From Bradyrhizobium sp. CCBAU 53338 (GTDB taxonomy: Bacteria > Pseudomonadota > Alphaproteobacteria > Rhizobiales > Xanthobacteraceae): a stretch of DNA of 64,000 bases. How positions within the stretch are numbered: position 1 is the first letter of the stretch; each line of letters opens with the position of its first letter. The translations under genes were made by a program, and so were the position numbers. Shown here piece after piece: positions 59,217-64,000 of this stretch. Below the pieces are notes generated by a model that searched no databases, was not told the DNA's origin, and was given only the letters and a program-made list of their open reading frames with translations. Location of the stretch: contig NZ_CP030049.1 in NCBI RefSeq assembly GCF_015291665.1, forward strand, positions 434,001 through 498,000, given 5' to 3'.

Positions 59217-60131
59217 CTATCCTGGGTCAAGATATCGCTCTTCCGCGCGAGCGAGTTCGTCGTACCTTAATAACTCGAAGATCTCTTCAAGGGTCGCGAT
59301 AGCTGGCTCAATGCTGGCAACGCCTTCCTCAGCGATAATGCGGCCGCAGACGTGCCGCATTGCCGCAGTCGCAGCTCGCATGGAGTGATTGGCCCAGATC
59401 ACGGTAGAGATGCCGGCATCACGGTATGACGAGACCGGCGTTCGATAGTATTTTGTTGGAACGATTACGACAGGTCGGTGGTTCTGCCAGGAACTCGCGA
59501 ACGAGAGTATCTCGTCCGCCGTGCTCTTACGCGAGTGAATGAGGATCGCGTCGGCTCCCGCAGCGGCGTAAGCACTAGCGCGTACCAGTGCTTCGTCCAT
59601 TCCATGGCCGGCGATCAGGGCTTCGATCCGAGCCACGAGGACCAAGTCTTCCGCCACTGTATCCTTCACTGCCCGCAGACGGCCGGAGAATTCATCGATA
59701 TCTGCGAGCGGATGCCGATCGCCAATGAACGAGTTCATTTTCGGAAAGCAGCTGTCCTCAAGCGCGACGCCGGCAGCGCCGCGCTGACGGAGTTTCCGTG
59801 CCAGCAGGCGTGCATTGTTGAAGTTCCCGAAGCCGCCATCACCGTCAACGAGCACAGGCAGTTCGGTCGAGTCGACGATCCGCTCGACCACGTCGACGAG
59901 TTGGCTCCATGATGCTTCGTTGGCATCTCGGTAGCCAAGAGAGGAGGCGATTGCGAGGCCCGACGCCCACAGACCTTTGAATCCCGCGCGCTTGGCGATT
60001 GCGCCGGAGAGCGCATCGTGAGCTTCCATGAGGAAGGAGAGGTCGCGGTTGGAGCAGATCTGAGCGCGCAGCATTTCTGCAAGTGAGGCGCATGGTTTAG
60101 GGCGGTTGCCGAGAACTGACTGTGATTGCAT
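59217..60131 (-). CDS. Phosphoenolpyruvate mutase-like protein (PEP mutase/isocitrate lyase superfamily)
   Basis: The start at 60131 after aaaggag gives 304 aa. The alpha/beta-barrel motifs of PEP mutase are clear: EAHDALSGAIAKRAGFKGLW, ASSLGYRDANEASW (catalytic Asp), VLVDGDGGFGNFNNARLLAR (metal ligands), VALEDSCFPKMNSFIGDRHP and IVPTKYYRTPVSSYRDAGIS. PEP mutase converts phosphoenolpyruvate to phosphonopyruvate, the first step of phosphonate biosynthesis. The usual EDK-loop lysine is Ser here (EDSCFPK), so activity on PEP is not certain. No phosphonopyruvate decarboxylase is nearby; an aminotransferase remnant lies downstream. Confidence 0.85.
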   Translation of the reverse strand: MQSQSVLGNRPKPCASLAEMLRAQICSNRDLSFLMEAHDALSGAIAKRAGFKGLWASGLAIASSLGYRDANEASWSQLVDVVERIVDSTELPVLVDGDGGFGNFNNARLLARKLRQRGAAGVALEDSCFPKMNSFIGDRHPLADIDEFSGRLRAVKDTVAEDLVLVARIEALIAGHGMDEALVRASAYAAAGADAILIHSRKSTADEILSFASSWQNHRPVVIVPTKYYRTPVSSYRDAGISTVIWANHSMRAATAAMRHVCGRIIAEEGVASIEPAIATLEEIFELLRYDELARAEERYLDPG

Positions 60132-60356
60132 CGCGACTCCTTTGTTGGGACATGTGACCGGCGGACATTCTCGGGATGTTCTGCCAGTTCTCGATCGAGG
60201 TAAGCCGATCGCGCTCGTGTGGCTCAAGCGATAGCTGACATGCATTATCTAGATAAATGCTTAGACGTGGCAGTTGACCGAACGACCAAATTATTGGCGA
60301 GCGCTGTGGGATACTTCGGGGAGTTCGGTTAAGCCCTAACATCGCACCTGCCCTGA

Positions 60357-61403
60357 TTAACTCGCCGATCTGCCGCTCGAGCGCTGCCCGCTTGCATACT
60401 CCCTTAACAGCCACTTGGTGGTTCTATAGCGGCCGACGTAAAGCTTGTAGTTGCGGAGCCGCGCCCGCCTCTTGGCGGATTGCCGGCCGGTGCTGCCGTC
60501 CTCGTACAGTGGCTCCATGCTTATGTCGAAGTCGAGGTATGGCATCACCGTAAGCTCGAGGAAGCGAGCGCCTTCGAAGTCTTTGCCGCTATGGGCTGGT
60601 TTGTAGCTGGCACGAATCAGCATCGAGCGCAGCAGCATGTGATCCTCGCCATAGATCTGGGTGAAGATCTTGCGCTTCGGCCAGACGATCGACCGGGCGA
60701 TGATTTCATTCTTGCGTTCCACATAGGCGCAGGCCAAATCGCCGGCGCCATAGGCGCGCGCCGGGTGCTCCGTGGCATTGCCGTAGCCGCCATACTTGCC
60801 GAGCTTTTCGACCGGTCCTGACATGCAGCTGGACGGGCCGACAATATAGACATGCTCGATCTCGTCCGGTGTTCGCGCTAGCTTCAGTTCGAGGCCCTGC
60901 TGATCGGCCGCGAACAGGTTGGCGAGTTGGGTGATCTCGTCCGCGCCGACGAAGTCGGCAAGGTACTTCTGCAGGTAGGTTCCGACCTTCATCTGAGTGT
61001 GGAGGTCTCGCTCACCATTTTCCACGCTCTCGGTGAAGGCAATCTTGCTTTTGTCCTTCCTGGAAACATGCAGAAAATGGTCTTTGGGAATCTGGTCGGC
61101 CCACCAGACGCCGGACGCAAAGAATGGTTTTTGATATTCGCCCCGGTCGAAGCGGGCCTGCTCGCGGCAGCGCCAGTTCGGGTCCGGTCCCTTGCGCGGG
61201 ATCAGTTTACGGTTGAGGGTATTGGAAAGCCCGATCTTTTTCGACCCCCGCGTCTCTGCGATGGTTAGCGCCGCCTTGCTGGCACCGTCGACGAACGGCA
61301 CGAATGTCCCGGGGGCGGGCATTTCGACGATCTGGTACATCAGGCGATGCCCGGTGCCGGCGAGCTGCGCCAGATCGGCCTCTGTGATTTTATTGTCGCT
61401 CAT
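60357..61403 (-). CDS. Protein of unknown function (348 aa)
   Basis: The 348-aa protein starts MSDNKITEADLAQLAGTGHR and has no membrane segment. A middle part is rich in charged residues (QMKVGTYLQKYLADFVGADE). A conserved-looking core runs YIVGPSSCMSGPVEKLGKYG, GAGDLACAYVERKNEIIARS and VWPKRKIFTQIYGEDHMLLR. The C-terminus is very basic (RQSAKRRARLRNYK). I do not recognise the family. Its start overlaps the stop of the thioredoxin-like gene by 4 bases, so the two were one operon. The PEP-mutase gene follows 225 bp later. Confidence 0.65.
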   Translation of the reverse strand: MSDNKITEADLAQLAGTGHRLMYQIVEMPAPGTFVPFVDGASKAALTIAETRGSKKIGLSNTLNRKLIPRKGPDPNWRCREQARFDRGEYQKPFFASGVWWADQIPKDHFLHVSRKDKSKIAFTESVENGERDLHTQMKVGTYLQKYLADFVGADEITQLANLFAADQQGLELKLARTPDEIEHVYIVGPSSCMSGPVEKLGKYGGYGNATEHPARAYGAGDLACAYVERKNEIIARSIVWPKRKIFTQIYGEDHMLLRSMLIRASYKPAHSGKDFEGARFLELTVMPYLDFDISMEPLYEDGSTGRQSAKRRARLRNYKLYVGRYRTTKWLLREYASGQRSSGRSAS

Positions 61404-62574
61404 GCGTCATTTTCACGCGTCTGAATACTCGCCCTTAGCTTTGGCGGTGAGGCGGAGCCAAACAAAAGCGCCTCTAAAGCCTTCTCAGTGCTGTACTTGG
61501 CCAGGGCCTGAATTAACGGCCGCACATAATACTGTCTCTCTTCTTCCTGTATGAGCTTCGAATCGCTCAGCGAGGTCAGTGCCAGTTCGATCAACTCGAT
61601 CGCCCGTTCCTTGTTGCCGCTCTCGTAATAGTACTCAGCGATCGCCCCATAAGACCGGAACTTATAGCCATCGGCTTGCGGTGGATTCAGCCATAAAATG
61701 TGTTCAGCCAAATCCCTGCCCATTGCAAAGCGCTCGGCAAGGGGGAGGTGCGAGGCATCATTTGCCGGATCGAAGAGTTGGGTTAGAGCCACCGTCATCA
61801 ATTCCTCGGACCCTTTATCGATCGCGTCACGAACCAATTGGCGCATGACGGGCAAGCCGGCCCGTAAGTCGCGAATTTTGTGAAGCAACAGATTGACATG
61901 AATCTCACGAAGGTCGATTTCGTCCGGCATCAAGACGAGCCCCTCTTGGACCGCCGAGAGCGCCGTCGTCCAATCCTTTGCCCACAGCGCCGCCCGAAGT
62001 TTAGCGTAGATTGGCGAGGTGGGCGTTAGCTCGCGGGCTACCCGTTGGTTCTGCTCAATCCGCTTCGCGTCGGCGGCTTTAGCTTCTTCGCTGGTTCGCC
62101 AGACCCCTTGAAGAACCTTCGGCAAAACATCATTGAGTTGCATTGGATGTCCTATGAACGCGATGTGGCCGTCGCGATCGACGACGAAAGAGATGGGAAT
62201 CCCGGAGCAAAACTGGGGTCTCCCCAAAGCTGCTTCATCTCGCCTGTGAAGTCGAACGCAATCCGATAGTTCAGTTTCGGAGACGTTTCGGTCAACCACG
62301 CCTCCAACTTGGTTCTGGCCTCGTCCGCCGTTGGTGCTTCTTCGCCACATGCGACTCCGATGACCTCAACTCCGCAATCTTTATATTTCTCCTGCAGTTG
62401 AACGAGATAGGGCATCGCCGCCGTCATACATCGTCCGCACCTACTTGCCCAAAATTCGACAATGTAGACTTTCCCGCACTCGAAGTTCGCAAGGGGCTGG
62501 CCACGCAGCCAACTCCCCACCTTGATGGGAGGAGCCAAAGATTCCATGCGCAGCGCCACGTTGCTGTCCGACAT
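61400..62574 (-). pseudogene. TlpA/thioredoxin-like gene with C-terminal helical repeat domain, frameshifted
   Basis: From 62574 the frame reads MSDSNVALRMESLAPPIKVG and carries a thioredoxin-fold redox motif CGRC (VYIVEFWASRCGRCMTAAMP) up to LWGDPSFAPG. The protein then continues in another frame with IPISFVVDRDGHIAFIGHPM and about 240 residues of helical, TPR-like sequence (SYGAIAEYYYESGNKERAIE) to 61400. One base is missing near 62200. Without the shift it would be a 390-aa thiol-disulfide/redoxin protein. It has no signal peptide. A programmed frameshift or sequencing error is possible, but no slippery run is evident. Confidence 0.7.
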
Positions 62575-63369
62575 ATTATCAAACCCTACGCGACTTATTT
62601 TGACCGCTTGTCTCTAAGAAACGGGTGGAGAGCATCGATCGCGTGCGTGCACTCAGCACTCTTAGTACTGCGTGTTTGCAATGAGTGTGCCAGCGGTCGG
62701 AGCGCGTTAGGCCTATGATCGCACTTTTGAAAACCCCCCGGCGCCCAATTCGGGCAGTGTTCTGAACCAGACGCGTTTGGCGCCAATGTCACAAACTAGA
62801 CACAGATCGCGCCTTGCGCCGCCTACAAACACTGGTGTGGCGGTTGTGAGCCGACTTACAAGTATAGCTGGTGAGCTAGACGGATGGTCCGACAAAGACG
62901 AACAGTGTGTCCGCCAGCATGGCTTGCTTCGATAGCTCCGACCAGCGCGCGACTTCGTTGTGTTGCACGTCTTAGGTTTAAAGGCATGCAGAAGGGAGCT
63001 ACGCACGGCATGAGAAAAGCGGGGTAACGAGGCCAGTGCCGAAGCATGCCAGAAGCTCTCAAGGAGAGCGATATGCCGCGAAGGAGATTGCAAACATATC
63101 CCATTTCGTCAGCCCGACGAGATCGACGACCCAGTGACCAATGTCCTGCGCGCCGCGGCAACTTCTGGGCAAGCTATCACGAAATTATCTTGCCACGGTA
63201 AAAGGAGTTGAAGCCGACGAAAGCGCCGTGTCCTGTGGCATGGTTATGGTCCGTCGCGAACGATCAGGCCGGCAGCGGCCCGATCGAAGTAGCGCGGCCG
63301 AATGTCGCAACCGCGGGGCGGCTCGAGATGGCGAGCTGATTCCTGCGTGAGGTTTGTCTGGCGCCGAAC
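62575..63369. other. Gap between thioredoxin-like gene and IS256 remnants
   Basis: No supported gene, repeat or IS end was recognised; short frames on both strands lack known domains. Confidence 0.35.
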
Positions 63370-63535
63370 CGGCGTCCGGCGAAGCGGCGATCGACGTCTT
63401 AGTGGAAAATTACCGCGCCAAGTAGGGCCAGGTGATCAGATTGTCTATCAATAATCGTGCCGCGCTGCTAACCTTCTACGGCTCTCTAGCCGAACATGGG
63501 ATTCACTTGCGCACGACCACCCGCAACTTCCGAAA
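63370..63535 (+). pseudogene. IS256-family transposase C-terminal fragment
   Basis: The plus strand reads AAIDVLVENYRAK, a stop, GQVIRLSINNRAALLTFYGS and LAEHGIHLRTTTRNF. These match the C-terminal part of an IS256-type transposase (family pattern ending in HLRTTNPIE). It has an in-frame stop and is only a remnant. Confidence 0.65.
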
Positions 63536-63539
63536 CGAC

Positions 63540-64000
63540 GAGATGATGAAGCTTCGCGCGCCCGTGGAGAAGGCCCCAGACCTGCGCGAGATGATTGGCT
63601 TTGCCGCCAACGGCTGATGAAGCTGGAGGTCGCCGTACAGACCGGAGCGGCCTACGGCGAGCAGAGTGCCAGCGGTTGAACTACGCATTCCCAAACTGCG
63701 CAAGGAAGCTACTTCCCGGGTTCCTGGAGCCGCGCCGCATGGCTAAGAAAGCGCTGAGCGCAGTGACGAGGAGGCCTACGTGCAGGGCGTCTCGAACCGC
63801 TCGGTGGATCATCTCGTGCAGGCCATGGGCATGACCGGGATCTCCAAAAGCCGGGTCAGCCGGCTCTGCGGTGACATCGAAGACAAGGTGTGAAGGCTTT
63901 CCTCGCCTGCCCGATCGAAGGCGACTGGCCGTATTTGCGGACCGACGCCACCCACCTGAAGGTGCACCAGAATAGCCGCATCGTCTCGCTCGCGGTGTTC
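63540..64000 (+). pseudogene. IS256-family transposase N-terminal/central part, broken, runs off window
   Basis: Fragments in changing frames form the first half of an IS256 transposase: KLRAPVEKAPDLREMIGFAA, GAAYGEQSAS, RKLLPGFLEPRRMAKKALSA, QGVSNRSVDHLVQAMGMTGI SKSRVSRLCGDIEDK and, to the window end, CPIEGDWPYLRTDATHLKVH QNSRIVSLAVF. Frameshifts near 63610, 63700 and 63770 and a stop near 63892 inactivate it. Confidence 0.75.

Overview
The window looks like part of a symbiotic accessory replicon or island of a Bradyrhizobium-type alphaproteobacterium. This is inferred from the high-GC codon use, the trb/traG/relaxase module usual in rhizobial conjugative elements, a repABC cassette, a groESL operon with a CIRCE-like operator, and dense decayed IS elements. 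No rRNA, tRNA or CRISPR array was seen.

Layout. 1-1.03 kb: truncated IS21-type istA sitting in a broken IS3 orfA. 1.3-3.6 kb: a two-gene metabolic operon (amidase and 3-hydroxyacyl-CoA-dehydrogenase-like protein). 4.2-6.65 kb: quorum-sensing pair (LuxR/TraR and LuxI/TraI) plus a LysR regulator. 6.6-19.1 kb, minus strand: a complete mating-pair-formation operon traG-copG-trbB-C-D-E-J-K-L-F-G-I-DUF2274. 19.1-27.1 kb: relaxase, a candidate oriT, lytic transglycosylase, TraF peptidase, DUF2840, a RepA-type initiator with three iterons, an AlpA-like regulator, and the transfer-control genes. The control genes are a DUF6499/DUF2285 pair that looks like the frameshifted activator FseA, a DUF2285 antiactivator like QseM, and a divergent XRE regulator like QseC. 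Together with TraR/TraI they match the control circuit known from ICEMlSym of Mesorhizobium. 27.3-33 kb: decaying cargo, with two identical 730-bp direct repeats (each carrying a DUF736 gene) around an MFS exporter, then broken DUF2493 and membrane-protein genes.

33.3-43.3 kb: an unrecognised 285-aa protein, an IS3 remnant, a full-length gltB without gltD, a PII gene, a Trm112 fragment and an IS256 remnant. 43.9-52.2 kb: a plasmid maintenance region with an RHE_PE00001-family gene, five perfect 16-bp parS-like palindromes, an IS481 element, and repA-repB-(antisense RNA)-repC. 53-55 kb: groES-groEL. 56.2-57.2 kb: IS3 remnant. 57.4-62.6 kb: a broken aminotransferase, a PEP-mutase-like gene, a protein of unknown function and a frameshifted thioredoxin-like gene. 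63.4-64 kb: two abutting IS256 remnants.

The transfer module and the repABC module each carry their own replication genes. The window may therefore be a conjugative symbiotic plasmid, or an integrative element that has merged with a repABC plasmid. No integrase or excisionase gene is visible, so the two cannot be told apart here.
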